Assembly: GCF_013927005.1 (NCBI RefSeq) | Contig: NZ_CP055930.1 | Location: 2,356,001 to 2,420,000, forward strand | Direction: 5' to 3' | Length of the DNA stretch: 64,000 nt | DNA from: Enterobacter sp. RHBSTW-00175 | Lineage (GTDB): Bacteria > Pseudomonadota > Gammaproteobacteria > Enterobacterales > Enterobacteriaceae | In this document: positions 22,506 through 34,245 of the stretch, in pieces | Layout of the letters: each line of letters starts with the position of its first letter | How positions within the stretch are numbered: position 1 is the first letter of the stretch | Program-made: the position numbers and the translations under genes | The notes under the pieces: generated by a model | Databases searched by the model: none | What the model saw: the letters and a program-made list of their open reading frames with translations, nothing else | What the model was told of the DNA's origin: nothing

Positions 22506-24047
22506 TTAGTTATCGGAGGTTTGCAAAATGCGATTTTTACCCTGCTGTTTGGCTTTATAAAGTGCACCATCTACGGTGCCAATAAACTGCTCAAGCGGCT
22601 CGAAATGCCATTCGCCCAGCCCGGCGCTGAATGTCACGTGCAGATTCTCTTCTCGCCATGCGCGCTTCTCCACCGCGATACGCCATGTATCCAGTAATTC
22701 GTGAGACAGCGCGAACAACTCCGAGCGGAAGATAACCGCAAACTCCTCACCGCCGTAGCGATAAACAGAGACGTTATGTGGCTGCATAACCTGAAGCCCT
22801 TCACGCGCGACGTTGCGCAGAACGATATCACCGCTCAAATGTCCCCAGGTGTCATTGATGGATTTGAAGTTATCAATGTCGACCAGCGCCAGGGCAAACG
22901 GCTGATGGTTATTGAGCAGCTCAGCAATGTCGTTGTCGAAAGCACGGCGGTTTTTACAGCCTGTCAGCGCATCGTGGGTCGCCTGGCGCACATAGGCAAG
23001 TTCCCGTTCTTTGTTTGACTGAATGGTATGGCTGAGCATCGCTTCAAGGCGAGGCGCCGTGCTGACATCCCCGGTTTTGATCGCGTTAATGATGTTCATC
23101 AGAACGGTGCGTGAGGCATGACGCAGGTATAAACCAAACAGGATGATAATGAGGCTTGCCAGCGCCAATCCCCAGCCGACGATAGCTGTCTCATGTTGGG
23201 TGATCCCGATGAGTGTAGAATCAGCCACCCGGTAGATAACAAACCAGTCGGGGTTGGTAAACGAGTAGTAGTAAAACCAGGTTTTGCTTTCCGGGTCATA
23301 AAGATGGCCCTCACCGCTGGTCATTTTATCCATCAGCGCTTCGCTGACGTACGGCTTAAAAAGTGCCCCGGTATCAGGGTGCAGCACGACAGTACCATCC
23401 CGCTCCACGATAAAAAACTCGCCTTGTACGGGGGCGACCATTTGCCGCAGTGTAAATCCCATTGACGTCAGGTCGAGGTGAAATGCGAGCGTCCCTTTCA
23501 GGCGCCCCTCTGGCGAAATAACGGGTTTAAAGAGTGTGACCGTAGGATGTCCGGTGAAGTAATCCATATAAGGATGGGTATAGCGGCTGAAAGTACTGGC
23601 TTCTGCCTGGCCGATAAACCACGGGCGGGTGCGGGCATCAAATGTTTTGCTCTTGTCCGTGGGCAGAACTTCCGGGGCACGCAGATAATGCCCTTGTGTG
23701 TCGGCCAGCGAGATGGAAGAGACGGTCGGCATCAGATTCTGAAGATGCATCAATACCTGCAATCCTTCACCTGGATTGGTGTTTATTGTTTGATTCAGCC
23801 TGTCGTTACGTGCGAAGAAGGTGGCTGCTCGTCCAAGGATATAGTCATTTTCATGCAGGATGGATTCGGTGTAGATCACCGCAAGGTTGTGGGTGAAGTT
23901 TCCGTTAATCTTATGATAATCATTAAGAAAATTACTGCGCTGGGACAGGGTGATAAACACAGCGACCAGAATAAAACTGAGCAGGATCCCCGCGAAACTG
24001 ACCATAATCGGCCTGGTGAAAGATAGTTTTCTGCTATGAAGTGCCAT
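22506..24047 (-). CDS. Membrane diguanylate cyclase with periplasmic Cache-type sensor
   Basis: The 513-residue protein probably makes cyclic di-GMP from two GTP. Order: a short cytoplasmic start, membrane helix at about 13-35, a large periplasmic region (about 36-290) that resembles dCache sensors (ARTRPWF near 140, FFIVERDGTVVLHPD), a second helix at about 293-312, and a GGDEF domain from about 355. The active loop is YGGEEF with GGEEF at 432-436, so catalysis should be intact. No RxxD inhibitory site is seen before it (the preceding residues are NVSVYR). It has no counterpart at this place in E. coli. The ligand is unknown. Confidence 0.9.
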   Translation of the reverse strand: MALHSRKLSFTRPIMVSFAGILLSFILVAVFITLSQRSNFLNDYHKINGNFTHNLAVIYTESILHENDYILGRAATFFARNDRLNQTINTNPGEGLQVLMHLQNLMPTVSSISLADTQGHYLRAPEVLPTDKSKTFDARTRPWFIGQAEASTFSRYTHPYMDYFTGHPTVTLFKPVISPEGRLKGTLAFHLDLTSMGFTLRQMVAPVQGEFFIVERDGTVVLHPDTGALFKPYVSEALMDKMTSGEGHLYDPESKTWFYYYSFTNPDWFVIYRVADSTLIGITQHETAIVGWGLALASLIIILFGLYLRHASRTVLMNIINAIKTGDVSTAPRLEAMLSHTIQSNKERELAYVRQATHDALTGCKNRRAFDNDIAELLNNHQPFALALVDIDNFKSINDTWGHLSGDIVLRNVAREGLQVMQPHNVSVYRYGGEEFAVIFRSELFALSHELLDTWRIAVEKRAWREENLHVTFSAGLGEWHFEPLEQFIGTVDGALYKAKQQGKNRILQTSDN

Positions 24048-24301
24048 GAGTTGTAAATCAGTCCAGATGATGTGAGGCGTGAGAGCAATGAGTATCCTCT
24101 GAGCATAGTCGCTACCCGGATGTTGGCGGTTAATTATACGCGTAAGGTTTCAATGCAAGATGATTTACCTTAAGAAACGATAATAAATTTCGTATTTATT
24201 TGATGAATTAAAATTTTGTTGTAGTGATCAAGAGAAGGCAGGGCGAATCGAGGAAGAAGCTATTCGCCCTGGTCAGCGTCCGTTGCTGACGAAGAAAGCA
24301 T
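24048..24301. other. Intergenic region upstream of the diguanylate cyclase
   Basis: These 254 bases between the thiH terminator and the cyclase start contain an AT-rich part (24170-24225) that probably holds the cyclase promoter. No gene and no site I can name are visible. Confidence 0.4.
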
Positions 24302-24336
24302 AAAAAAACCGGGTGATGTCTGACAACCACCCGGTT
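24302..24336 (-). terminator. Terminator of the thiCEFSGH operon
   Basis: A nine-base stem (AACCGGGTG/CACCCGGTT) is followed on the minus strand by a run of seven T residues. It lies 50 bases past the thiH stop. Confidence 0.85.
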
Positions 24337-24385
24337 ATAACGCTACGAAGCTTCTCGGCAACTTTCTGCACCGTTGCACGGTGTT

Positions 24386-25519
24386 TCATCGTAATTGCGA
24401 AGCGCGCCCCAACCAGCTATCCCAGTCTTTCCATACCGGCTGTAACCCCTGTTCTGCAAGCGCATCTGCCACGGCTTCAGGGCGTCGGCCATCGTGGGGC
24501 GCAAACTGTTCCAGCTCGGGATGGTCATCGGCATAACCCCCTGGCTGGGTTTTGGAAAAGGCACTGACATTGTTGATAGCCAGCGGGATAACACGGTCGC
24601 GAAACGCCGGTGATTCGCGTGTGGAGAGTGACAGTTCCACCTCCGGCGCGAACAGGCGAAATGCACAGATGGTCTGAACAAGCTGGCGTTCATCCATCAG
24701 CGAAGCCGGCTCTATTCCCCCTGCGCACGGACGCAAACGTGGGAAAGAGATCGAGTAGCGGCTTTGCCAGTAGTGTTGCTGTAGCCACAGCAGGTGCTCC
24801 GCCACCATATAGCAATCTACCCGCCAGCTATCAGAAAGCCCAATCAACGCACCCAGCCCGATTTTGTCAATCCCGGCACGTCCAAGCCTGTCTGGCGTCT
24901 CCAGCCTGAAGAAAAAATCCTGTTTTTTCCCTTTCAGGTGATGCTGCGCGTACATCGCCTCGTGATAGGTTTCCTGGTAGACCATTACGCCATCAAGCCC
25001 CAGGCCTTTAAGCTCGGCGTATTCGTCCTCAGAAAGGGGCTGAACCTCCATCTGTAACGATGAAAACTCGCGGCGAATGGCAGGAAGATGCTGGCGAAAA
25101 TAGTCCATCCCGACTTTCCCCTGATGCTCTCCGGTTACCAGTAGCAGATGTTCGAATCCCATCTCGCGTATGGCGGCACACTCGCGGGCGATCTCCTGCT
25201 CATCCAGCGTTTTGCGTTTGATACGGTTGCTCATGGAAAAACCGCAGTAGGTGCAGTCATTGGCGCACAGGTTAGAGAGATAAAGCGGCACGTAAAAGCT
25301 GACTGTGTTGCCAAAACGTTGTCGGGTAAGACGCTGTGCGCGCCGGGCCATCGGCTCCAGATAAGCGCTGGCCGCAGGGGAGAGCAAGGCCATCAGGTCC
25401 TCACGGGTCAGATGACGGGCATTTAAAGCCCGCTCCACATCTGCTGACGTTTTACTGTTGATGCGCAGGCGAATATCGTCCCAGTTGAGCTGCCGCCAGC
25501 GGTCGGTAAAAGTGGTCAT
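24386..25519 (-). CDS. thiH: 2-iminoacetate synthase ThiH
   Basis: ThiH is a radical SAM enzyme that cleaves tyrosine to give dehydroglycine for the thiazole ring of thiamin. Its 377 residues equal E. coli ThiH. The iron-sulfur motif CANDCTYCGF (near residue 85) is intact. Its start overlaps the thiG stop (ATGA). It is the last gene of the operon and works with ThiG, with which it forms a complex. Confidence 0.97.
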   Translation of the reverse strand: MTTFTDRWRQLNWDDIRLRINSKTSADVERALNARHLTREDLMALLSPAASAYLEPMARRAQRLTRQRFGNTVSFYVPLYLSNLCANDCTYCGFSMSNRIKRKTLDEQEIARECAAIREMGFEHLLLVTGEHQGKVGMDYFRQHLPAIRREFSSLQMEVQPLSEDEYAELKGLGLDGVMVYQETYHEAMYAQHHLKGKKQDFFFRLETPDRLGRAGIDKIGLGALIGLSDSWRVDCYMVAEHLLWLQQHYWQSRYSISFPRLRPCAGGIEPASLMDERQLVQTICAFRLFAPEVELSLSTRESPAFRDRVIPLAINNVSAFSKTQPGGYADDHPELEQFAPHDGRRPEAVADALAEQGLQPVWKDWDSWLGRASQLR

Positions 25520-26286
25520 CAGAGCGCCTCCAGAAAGCCGGTCAGCGGGCTGGTGGCCCGCGCAAGAGGGCTACGTGACCCGGGGCCAGACTGACGTGCC
25601 AGCATGCCTGCTTCCACCGCCAGACGAAACGCGCGCGCCATCATCACGGGATCGTCTGCCACCGCAATTGCGGTGTTGACCAGTACGGCATCGGCCCCCA
25701 TTTCCAGCGCCTGCGCGGCATGGCTCGGAACACCAATACCAGCATCAACTACTACTGGTACGGTTGCCTGTTCAATAATTATCTCCAGCATGGCGCGGGT
25801 TTCCAGCCCCTGATTGGAACCAATAGGCGCGCCCAGCGGCATCACGGCGGCACAGCCCACTTCTTCCAGCCGTTTGCACAATACCGGATCGGCCCCGCAA
25901 TAGGGCAGAACGGTAAAACCAAGCTGGACCAGTTTTTCGGCGGCTTTCAGGGTTTCGATTGGGTCGGGCAGCAGCCAGCGGGCATCAGGATGAATTTCAA
26001 GTTTCAGCCAGGGCGTCCCCAGCGCTTCTCGTGCCAACTGGGCGGCAAAAATCGCCTCTTCTGCGGTTTTTGCTCCGGAGGTGTTTGGTAGCAAGGTCAC
26101 GCCAGCCGCCAGCAGTGGCCCGAGTATGGCATCGCTGTGATTGCGCAGATCAACGCGCTTCATAGCGAGCGTTACCAGCTGGCTACCACTTTCCTGAATG
26201 GCATCGACCATTAGCTGCGGTGACGCGAATTTTCCGGTTCCGGTAAAGAGATGTGAATCAAAGGTTTTGTCGGCAATACGTAACAT
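25519..26286 (-). CDS. thiG: Thiazole synthase ThiG
   Basis: ThiG builds the thiazole phosphate ring from deoxyxylulose phosphate, dehydroglycine and the ThiS thiocarboxylate. I set the start at [20 protein letters not shown], giving 255 residues, one fewer than E. coli; the longer frame upstream reads through thiS. The family's active-site lysine segment ([15 protein letters not shown]) and the phosphate-binding [27 protein letters not shown] are present. It starts one base after thiS and overlaps thiH. Confidence 0.96.
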   Translation of the reverse strand: MLRIADKTFDSHLFTGTGKFASPQLMVDAIQESGSQLVTLAMKRVDLRNHSDAILGPLLAAGVTLLPNTSGAKTAEEAIFAAQLAREALGTPWLKLEIHPDARWLLPDPIETLKAAEKLVQLGFTVLPYCGADPVLCKRLEEVGCAAVMPLGAPIGSNQGLETRAMLEIIIEQATVPVVVDAGIGVPSHAAQALEMGADAVLVNTAIAVADDPVMMARAFRLAVEAGMLARQSGPGSRSPLARATSPLTGFLEAL

Positions 26287-26287
26287 A

Positions 26288-26488
26288 TCAACCCCCTGCG
26301 ATAACCTGAAACAGCAGGATGTTGTCGCCTTCGCGCACCTGCTGATGCTCCCACTGCTCACGCGGCAGGATCTGTTGATTAAGTGCCAGAGCTGTTCCCG
26401 GCTTCAGTTGGCGCAATTTGTCGAGCAGTATGGCGATGGTGAGCCCATCGTCGCACTTCAGCGGTTCGTCATTAAACAGAATGCGCAT
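26288..26488 (-). CDS. thiS: Sulfur carrier protein ThiS
   Basis: ThiS is a ubiquitin-like sulfur carrier. Its C-terminal Gly-Gly is adenylated by ThiF and turned into a thiocarboxylate. The start at [11 protein letters not shown] gives 66 residues as in E. coli, ending [10 protein letters not shown]. The start lies inside the thiF coding region (17-base overlap), so translation is likely coupled. Confidence 0.95.
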   Translation of the reverse strand: MRILFNDEPLKCDDGLTIAILLDKLRQLKPGTALALNQQILPREQWEHQQVREGDNILLFQVIAGG

Positions 26489-27227
26489 TCTGGCCTCCAC
26501 ACACCGGACATTGGCTTGCGCGGTGTAACGCCAGGTGTCGCCAGCCGCCAGAGCGGGCATCAAACAGCCGCAGCGTATTGCGATCCGTCTCCATATCGCT
26601 GAGTAACTTAATGGCCTCCAGTGCCTGCAATGTCCCCATTACACCCACCACAGGCCCAAGAATGCCCGCGGTGCGGCAGTTGCGTTCCGGCTCGGCATCG
26701 TCTGGCCACAGGCAGCGATAGCACCCCTGCGCCCAGGGCGGCGTGAGCACCATCATTTGCCCGCCGAAACCGACCGCACTGGCGGTGATCAGCGGCGTGT
26801 TATGTGTTACGCAGGCGGCGTTGATGGCCTGGCGGGTTGCCATATTGTCGGTGCAATCCAGCACAACATCCGCAAGCGCCACTTCGCGTAGCAGGTCTTC
26901 ACCCGCCAGACGCTCTTGCAGGGCGATAAGTTCGATATCAGGGTTGAGCTGGTTTAGCCGCTGCCGGGTGATACGCGCTTTGGGCTGGTTAATATCGTCG
27001 GTGGTAAAAAGGATCTGGCGTTGCAGGTTGCTGAGATGCACGTCGTCGTCATCCGCCAGCACCAGCGTACCCACGCCCGCTCCAGCCAGATACAGCGCGG
27101 CGGGCGTCCCTAATCCTCCCAGCCCGACAACTAACACCCGGCTTTCAAGAAGTTTTTTCTGGCCGTCGATAGCGATATCTTCCAGCAGTATCTGCCGGCT
27201 GTAGCGCATAAAGTCGCGATCATTCAT
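26472..27227 (-). CDS. thiF: ThiS adenylyltransferase ThiF
   Basis: ThiF activates the ThiS C-terminus with ATP, in the manner of ubiquitin E1 enzymes. The start at [15 protein letters not shown] gives 251 residues, the E. coli length, and overlaps the thiE end by eight bases. Motifs: nucleotide-binding [24 protein letters not shown], and paired zinc cysteines CYRCLWP and CPVCGG near the C-terminus. A longer upstream frame overlaps thiE out of phase and is not used. Confidence 0.96.
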   Translation of the reverse strand: MNDRDFMRYSRQILLEDIAIDGQKKLLESRVLVVGLGGLGTPAALYLAGAGVGTLVLADDDDVHLSNLQRQILFTTDDINQPKARITRQRLNQLNPDIELIALQERLAGEDLLREVALADVVLDCTDNMATRQAINAACVTHNTPLITASAVGFGGQMMVLTPPWAQGCYRCLWPDDAEPERNCRTAGILGPVVGVMGTLQALEAIKLLSDMETDRNTLRLFDARSGGWRHLALHRASQCPVCGGQNAHSV

Positions 27228-27854
27228 CACCTGCTCCTGCCAGCTGTAACAGCTGTTCGGTGGCGGCCTGCCAGTCTGCGGCCTGGGTGATGGCGCTGAC
27301 GACGGCAATACTGCCAACGCCCGTCTCCAGCACAGCCGGAGCCCGTTCAAGGCTAATGCCGCCGATGGCGACGGTCGGATAATCGGTCAGTCGCTGAATA
27401 TGACCAGCCAGCTGCCCAAGCCCCTGGGGTGCTGAAGGCATCTGTTTGGTCTGTGTCGGGAAGACGTGGCCAAGTGCGATATAAGAGGGGCGTGCGGCGA
27501 GCGCCACATCGATCTCCATGTCGTCGTGGGTTGAGACCCCCAAACGCAGTCCGGCTTTACGGATAGCGTCCAGATCCGTTGTCTCCAGGTCTTCCTGACC
27601 CAGGTGCACGCCGTAAGCCTGGTGCTTAATGGCCAATCGCCAGTAGTCGTTGATAAACAGGCGGGCCTCATAACGACGCCCCAGTTCAATGGCGGCGACC
27701 ACATCGGCCTCCACCTCTTCATCACGTTTATCTTTGATGCGCAGCTGGATGGTGCGAACGCCTGCCTCCAGCAGGCGCGCAATCCACTCAACGCTATCCA
27801 CTACCGGGTAAAGCCCTAGCCGAAAGGGAACCGGTGGGAAATCAGGCTGATACA

Positions 27855-27855
<1 letters not shown>
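27220..27855 (-). CDS. thiE: Thiamin phosphate synthase ThiE
   Basis: ThiE joins the pyrimidine (HMP-PP) and thiazole phosphate moieties to form thiamin monophosphate. The 211-residue TIM-barrel protein has the expected [36 protein letters not shown] and GHVFPTQTK segments. Its start shares one base with the thiC stop (TAATG). Confidence 0.96.
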
Positions 27856-29753
<1,898 letters not shown>

Positions 29754-29835
29754 TCATTCCAAAAGTGAAGGACATGGCTTGTCAGACGACGGATGAAGCA
29801 AGAGGAGATCGCCCAGGGGCGATACAACAGCAGTG

Positions 29836-29936
29836 TAACTCTTGTTCCCTTCGCAGGTATTAGCCTGATCAGGTTCCGCGGATCCCGAATTAACGGTCTC
29901 AGCCCGCGTTTTTGCAAACGCTGGGCACTCCGACAA
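29836..29936 (-). promoter_or_regulatory. TPP riboswitch (THI element)
   Basis: Read on the minus strand the leader contains the conserved aptamer segments GGAGTGCC, GGGCTGAGACC, CGGGATCC, GAACCTGATCAGGCTAATACC and GCGAAGGGAACAAGAG in the right order. Binding of thiamin pyrophosphate should block thiC translation. It lies 86 bases before the thiC start. Confidence 0.95.
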
Positions 29937-29937
29937 G

Positions 29938-29961
29938 AAAAATCCCCCTCGTGAGAGGGGC
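29938..29961 (-). terminator. Terminator of rsd
   Basis: On the minus strand the stem CCCCTC/GAGGGG is followed by ATTTTT. It lies 36 bases past the rsd stop and directly before the thiC leader. Confidence 0.75.
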
Positions 29962-29996
29962 GAATGTTTGTAAATTACTCGTTAACGATTAAGAAC

Positions 29997-30494
29997 TCAA
30001 GCAGGCCGCGCGATGTTCTCTTCGTTACTGATGTTCAAATCGTTGTCCAGCGCGAGGGCGATCAGCTTATCTTCCAGCGTAAATCGCTCTTCCAGGGCTT
30101 CGCCAAGATCGGACAGCGCCTGCTGGAACTCAAGATAGTTATCGTGATCAATAGCGTTCTCAAGCGTGGAGTCGTAGTAGTCCATAATCTGCTGAGTGTT
30201 GGCTTCCAGCAGCGGATAGAGTTTGCTGGCCGCTAAATACGGCGTTGTCCCTTCCATTTCGCGGATAATACGTTCATAAATATTGAAATGGCCGTCGGAC
30301 AAGTAGTCGACCAGGCTCTGACAAAAATCATCCAGCGCTTTTTCGTTCAGGCGCATGTAGGATTCTTTGCCAGGCTTAATGCCGACCAGATTGTAATAAG
30401 CCACGAGCAGATGCTTGCGTACATGTAGCCAGCGATCCACCAGTTTGTTACTTCCTCCAACGCGCTCTGTCAGGCTTTCCAGCTGGTTTAACAT
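29997..30494 (-). CDS. rsd: Anti-sigma 70 factor Rsd
   Basis: Rsd binds the housekeeping sigma factor in stationary phase and shifts RNA polymerase toward RpoS; it also stimulates SpoT with HPr. The 165-residue helical protein is closely similar to E. coli Rsd (158 residues), with conserved RVGGSNKLVDRWLHVRKHLLVAYYNL at the start. The C-terminal tail is slightly longer. It is transcribed away from nudC. Confidence 0.95.
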   Translation of the reverse strand: MLNQLESLTERVGGSNKLVDRWLHVRKHLLVAYYNLVGIKPGKESYMRLNEKALDDFCQSLVDYLSDGHFNIYERIIREMEGTTPYLAASKLYPLLEANTQQIMDYYDSTLENAIDHDNYLEFQQALSDLGEALEERFTLEDKLIALALDNDLNISNEENIARPA

Positions 30495-30589
30495 GTTCGA
30501 CTCCGCAAGGTTTAGAATTGAATCTGCTTACCCAAAATTTAACCACGATGCTAACAACATGTCAGTGAAGCGAAGGTAGTGCAATAGAT

Positions 30590-31363
30590 ATGGATCGTAT
30601 TATTGAAAAATCAGATCTCGGTTGGTGGTTAGTCAGTTACGAACAAAAATTATGGTTGCCCGCAGGGGAAATACCCTATGGCGCGGCAGAAAAATTCGAT
30701 CTTGTGGGCCAACCTGCGCTGAGGATCGGCGAGTGGCAGGGCGATCCTGTGTGGATGATCCAGCAGGCCCGCCGTCAGGATATGGGATCGGTTCGTCAGG
30801 TACTCGATCTTGATGTCGGGCTGTTCCAGCTGGCTGGCCGCGGCGTGCAGCTGGCGGAGTTTTACCGTTCGCATAAATACTGCGGCTATTGCGGCCATAC
30901 CATGCATCCGAGCAAAACCGAATGGGCGATGCTGTGCAGCCACTGCCGGGAACGTTACTACCCGCAAATTGCGCCGTGCATCATTGTCGCTATCCGCCGG
31001 GAAGATTCGATCCTGCTGGCGCAACACACCCGCCATCGCAACGGCGTACACACCGTGTTAGCCGGATTCGTTGAAGTGGGTGAGACGCTGGAGCAGGCCG
31101 TAGCACGCGAAGTCATGGAAGAGAGCGGGATTACGGTGAAAAACCTGCGCTATGTCACCTCACAGCCGTGGCCGTTCCCGCAATCACTGATGACCGCGTT
31201 TATGGCCGAATACGACAGCGGCGAGATCGTTATCGACCAGAAAGAGCTGCTGGAGGCGAACTGGTATCGTTACGACGATTTACCGCTGTTACCGCCACCG
31301 GGCACCGTGGCGCGCCGGCTGATTGAAGATACCGTAGCAATGTGTCGGGCTGATGCTGAGTGA
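30590..31363 (+). CDS. nudC: NAD-capped RNA hydrolase / NADH pyrophosphatase NudC
   Basis: NudC removes NAD caps from RNA and splits NADH. The 257-residue protein has a zinc ribbon (CGYCG near 99 and CSHC near 116) and a Nudix box [22 protein letters not shown], followed by the family-specific SQPWPFPQS motif. Length equals E. coli NudC. It is the first gene of a run to yjaH on the plus strand. Confidence 0.97.
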   Translation: MDRIIEKSDLGWWLVSYEQKLWLPAGEIPYGAAEKFDLVGQPALRIGEWQGDPVWMIQQARRQDMGSVRQVLDLDVGLFQLAGRGVQLAEFYRSHKYCGYCGHTMHPSKTEWAMLCSHCRERYYPQIAPCIIVAIRREDSILLAQHTRHRNGVHTVLAGFVEVGETLEQAVAREVMEESGITVKNLRYVTSQPWPFPQSLMTAFMAEYDSGEIVIDQKELLEANWYRYDDLPLLPPPGTVARRLIEDTVAMCRADAE

Positions 31364-31403
31364 CATGTTACACTGAGGCCATGACGCTTAAGGAACTGCA
31401 AAA

Positions 31404-32468
31404 ATGACCGAACTGAAGAACGATCGTTATCTGCGTGCGCTGCTGCGCCAGCCCGTTGATGTCACTCCGGTGTGGATGATGCGCCAGGCTGGCCGCTATC
31501 TCCCGGAGTACAAAGCCACCCGTGCCCAGGCGGGGGATTTTATGTCGCTGTGCAAAAATGCGGAACTGGCTTGCGAAGTCACGCTCCAGCCGCTGCGACG
31601 TTATCCACTGGATGCGGCGATCCTCTTTTCGGACATTCTGACTATCCCTGATGCCATGGGTCTTGGGCTGTATTTCGAAACGGGCGAAGGCCCACGTTTC
31701 ACCTCTCCGATTAAGAGCAAAGCCGACGTCGATAAGCTGCCGATCCCAGACCCTGAGGGTGAGCTGGGCTATGTGATGAATGCGGTACGCACCATCCGCC
31801 GTGAGCTGAAAGGCGAAGTGCCGCTGATTGGCTTCTCCGGCAGCCCGTGGACGCTGGCGACTTACATGGTTGAAGGCGGCAGCAGCAAAGCCTTTACCGT
31901 GATCAAAAAGATGATGTATGCCGAGCCACTGGCGCTGCATGCGCTGCTCGACAAGCTGGCGAAGAGCGTCACGCTGTATCTGAATGCCCAAATTAAAGCG
32001 GGTGCGCAGTCAGTGATGATTTTCGATACCTGGGGTGGTGTGCTGACCGGGCGCGATTATCAGCAATTCTCGCTCTATTACATGCACAAAATCGTTGATG
32101 GTCTGCTGCGCGAAAATGAAGGCCGCCGCGTGCCGGTAACGCTGTTCACCAAAGGTGGCGGTCAGTGGCTCGAAGCGATGGCAGCAACAGGCTGTGACGC
32201 GCTTGGGCTGGACTGGACGACCGATATCGCTGATGCACGTCGCCGCGTGGGCGACAAAGTGGCGCTGCAAGGCAATATGGACCCATCCATGCTGTATGCA
32301 CCGCCTGCACGTATCGAAGAAGAGGTCGCAACTATTCTGGCGGGCTTTGGTCAGGGTGAAGGCCACGTCTTTAACCTCGGCCACGGTATTCATCAGGATG
32401 TACCGCCTGAGCACGCGGGTGCGTTTGTGGAGGCGGTACACCGGTTGTCTGCGCAGTACCACAAGTAA
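31404..32468 (+). CDS. hemE: Uroporphyrinogen decarboxylase HemE
   Basis: HemE removes four carboxyl groups from uroporphyrinogen III to form coproporphyrinogen III in heme synthesis. Its 354 residues match E. coli. The N-terminal substrate motif [15 protein letters not shown] is intact, as are [12 protein letters not shown] and [12 protein letters not shown]. It sits between nudC and nfi with short gaps. Confidence 0.97.
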   Translation: MTELKNDRYLRALLRQPVDVTPVWMMRQAGRYLPEYKATRAQAGDFMSLCKNAELACEVTLQPLRRYPLDAAILFSDILTIPDAMGLGLYFETGEGPRFTSPIKSKADVDKLPIPDPEGELGYVMNAVRTIRRELKGEVPLIGFSGSPWTLATYMVEGGSSKAFTVIKKMMYAEPLALHALLDKLAKSVTLYLNAQIKAGAQSVMIFDTWGGVLTGRDYQQFSLYYMHKIVDGLLRENEGRRVPVTLFTKGGGQWLEAMAATGCDALGLDWTTDIADARRRVGDKVALQGNMDPSMLYAPPARIEEEVATILAGFGQGEGHVFNLGHGIHQDVPPEHAGAFVEAVHRLSAQYHK

Positions 32469-32477
32469 GGAATAGCT

Positions 32478-33149
32478 ATGGATCTCGCGTCATTACGCGC
32501 TCAGCAGTTGGAACTGGCATCATCGGTGATCCGCGAGGATCAACTCGATAAGAATCCGCCGCAGTATATTGGTGGCGCCGATGTGGGGTTTGAGCAGGGC
32601 GGGGAGGTGACGCGAGCCGCGATGGTGGTACTGAAGTACCCTTCGCTGGAGCTGGTGGAATACAAGGTAGCGCGTATCGCTACCACCATGCCTTACATTC
32701 CAGGTTTTCTCTCCTTTCGTGAATATCCCGCGCTGCTGGCCGCGTGGGAGCTCCTCTCGCAAAAACCTGACCTGCTGTTCGTTGACGGGCACGGTATTTC
32801 TCATCCGCGCCGGTTGGGCGTTGCCAGCCATTTTGGCCTGCTGGTGGATGTGCCAACGATAGGTGTCGCCAAAAAGCGCCTGTGCGGTGCGTTTGAGCCT
32901 CTTTCTGCCGAAGCGGGCGCACTCGGCCCCCTGATGGATAAAGGCGAGCAGCTGGCATGGGTCTGGCGCAGTAAAGCGCGCTGTAATCCGCTGTTTATCG
33001 CCACCGGGCACCGGGTCAGTATGGACAGTGCGCTAACGTGGGTGCAGCGTTGCACAAGAGGATATCGTTTACCGGAGCCAACACGCTGGGCGGATGCCGT
33101 TGCATCACAGCGACCGGCTTTTATTCGCTGGCAGGAAATTCAGCGATGA
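32478..33149 (+). CDS. nfi: Endonuclease V Nfi
   Basis: Endonuclease V nicks DNA one base past deoxyinosine, starting repair of deaminated adenine. The 223-residue protein has the catalytic Asp35 in GGADVGF, the segment [16 protein letters not shown] and [17 protein letters not shown]. Length equals E. coli Nfi. It starts nine bases after hemE. Confidence 0.96.
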   Translation: MDLASLRAQQLELASSVIREDQLDKNPPQYIGGADVGFEQGGEVTRAAMVVLKYPSLELVEYKVARIATTMPYIPGFLSFREYPALLAAWELLSQKPDLLFVDGHGISHPRRLGVASHFGLLVDVPTIGVAKKRLCGAFEPLSAEAGALGPLMDKGEQLAWVWRSKARCNPLFIATGHRVSMDSALTWVQRCTRGYRLPEPTRWADAVASQRPAFIRWQEIQR

Positions 33150-33190
33150 TTCAGGTAAACTGCCGCTAATTTCCGATTCGAGACATCATC

Positions 33191-33781
33191 ATGTTACAAA
33201 ACCCGATTCATCTGCGCCTTGAGAAGCTGGAAAGCTGGCAGCACGTCACTTTTATGGCTTGCCTGTGCGAGCGCATGTATCCCAACTACGCCGCGTTCTG
33301 TAAGCAGACGGAATTTGGTGATGGCCATATCTATCGCCGTATTCTGGATCTCATCTGGGAAACGCTGACCGTCAAAGACGCGAAGGTGAACTTCGACTCT
33401 CAACTTGAAAAGCTGGAAGAGGCCATTCCGGTAGCGGATGATTTCGACCTGTACGGTGTCTATCCGGCAATTGATGCCTGCGTGGCATTAAGTGAACTGA
33501 TTCACTCCCGTCTGAGTGGCGAAACCCTGGAGCACGCCATTGAAGTCAGTAAAGCATCGATTACTACCGTTGCGATGCTGGAAATGACCCAGGAAGGTCG
33601 CGAAATGACCGATGAAGAACTGAGAGCGAACCCCGCAGTTGAGCAGGAATGGGATATTCAGTGGGAGATTTTCCGATTACTGGCAGAGTGCGAAGAACGC
33701 GATATTGAGCTGATCAAAGGGCTTCGTGCGGACTTACGTGAGGCCGCCGAGAGTAATATTGGTATAATTTTTAACCAATGA
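33191..33781 (+). CDS. yjaG: Conserved YjaG-family protein (DUF416)
   Basis: The 196-residue acidic protein matches E. coli YjaG along its length. The family is conserved in gammaproteobacteria and has no firmly known function. No signal peptide or membrane segment is seen. It lies between nfi and hupA, 41 bases after nfi. Confidence 0.9.
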   Translation: MLQNPIHLRLEKLESWQHVTFMACLCERMYPNYAAFCKQTEFGDGHIYRRILDLIWETLTVKDAKVNFDSQLEKLEEAIPVADDFDLYGVYPAIDACVALSELIHSRLSGETLEHAIEVSKASITTVAMLEMTQEGREMTDEELRANPAVEQEWDIQWEIFRLLAECEERDIELIKGLRADLREAAESNIGIIFNQ

Positions 33782-33967
33782 GTCAACAAAACGTGATTTA
33801 ACGCCTGTTTTGTCACTCCTCGACTCTTCCCTTTCGCCCCCCGTCTGGTCTACATTTGGGGGGCGAAAAAAAGTGGCTATCGGTGCGTGTATGCAGGAGA
33901 GTGCTTTTTTGGCATTTTCGTCGCACTCGATGCTTAGCAAGCGATAAACACATTGAAAGGATAACTT
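33782..33967 (+). promoter_or_regulatory. hupA upstream region
   Basis: The 186 bases before hupA contain a long inverted repeat TCGCCCCCC/GGGGGGCGA (about 33834-33866) and probably the hupA promoter. The hairpin is followed by A residues, not T, so it is not a plus-strand terminator. AAAGGA is the hupA ribosome-binding site. Confidence 0.4.
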
Positions 33968-34240
33968 ATGAACAAGACTCAACTGATTGATGTAATTGCG
34001 GACAAGGCTGATCTGTCTAAAGTGCAGGCTAAAGCTGCTCTGGAATCTACCCTGGCTGCTATTACTGAGTCTCTGAAAGAAGGCGATGCTGTACAACTGG
34101 TTGGTTTCGGTACCTTCAAAGTGAACCACCGCGCTGAGCGTACTGGCCGCAACCCGCAGACCGGTAAAGAAATCAAAATCGCCGCAGCTAACGTGCCGGC
34201 ATTTGTTTCTGGTAAAGCACTGAAAGACGCTGTTAAGTAA
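33968..34240 (+). CDS. hupA: DNA-binding protein HU-alpha
   Basis: HU-alpha is a small nucleoid protein that bends DNA without sequence preference, acting as homodimer or with HU-beta. The 90-residue product has the HU family signature [21 protein letters not shown] and the minor-groove arm. It is almost identical to E. coli HupA. Confidence 0.98.
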   Translation: MNKTQLIDVIADKADLSKVQAKAALESTLAAITESLKEGDAVQLVGFGTFKVNHRAERTGRNPQTGKEIKIAAANVPAFVSGKALKDAVK

Positions 34241-34245
34241 GACGC

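Noticed and set aside
33834..33872. GC-rich inverted repeat before hupA as a terminator for yjaG
   Set aside because: It is followed by A residues rather than T residues on the plus strand, and the minus-strand reading also lacks a T tract after the stem.
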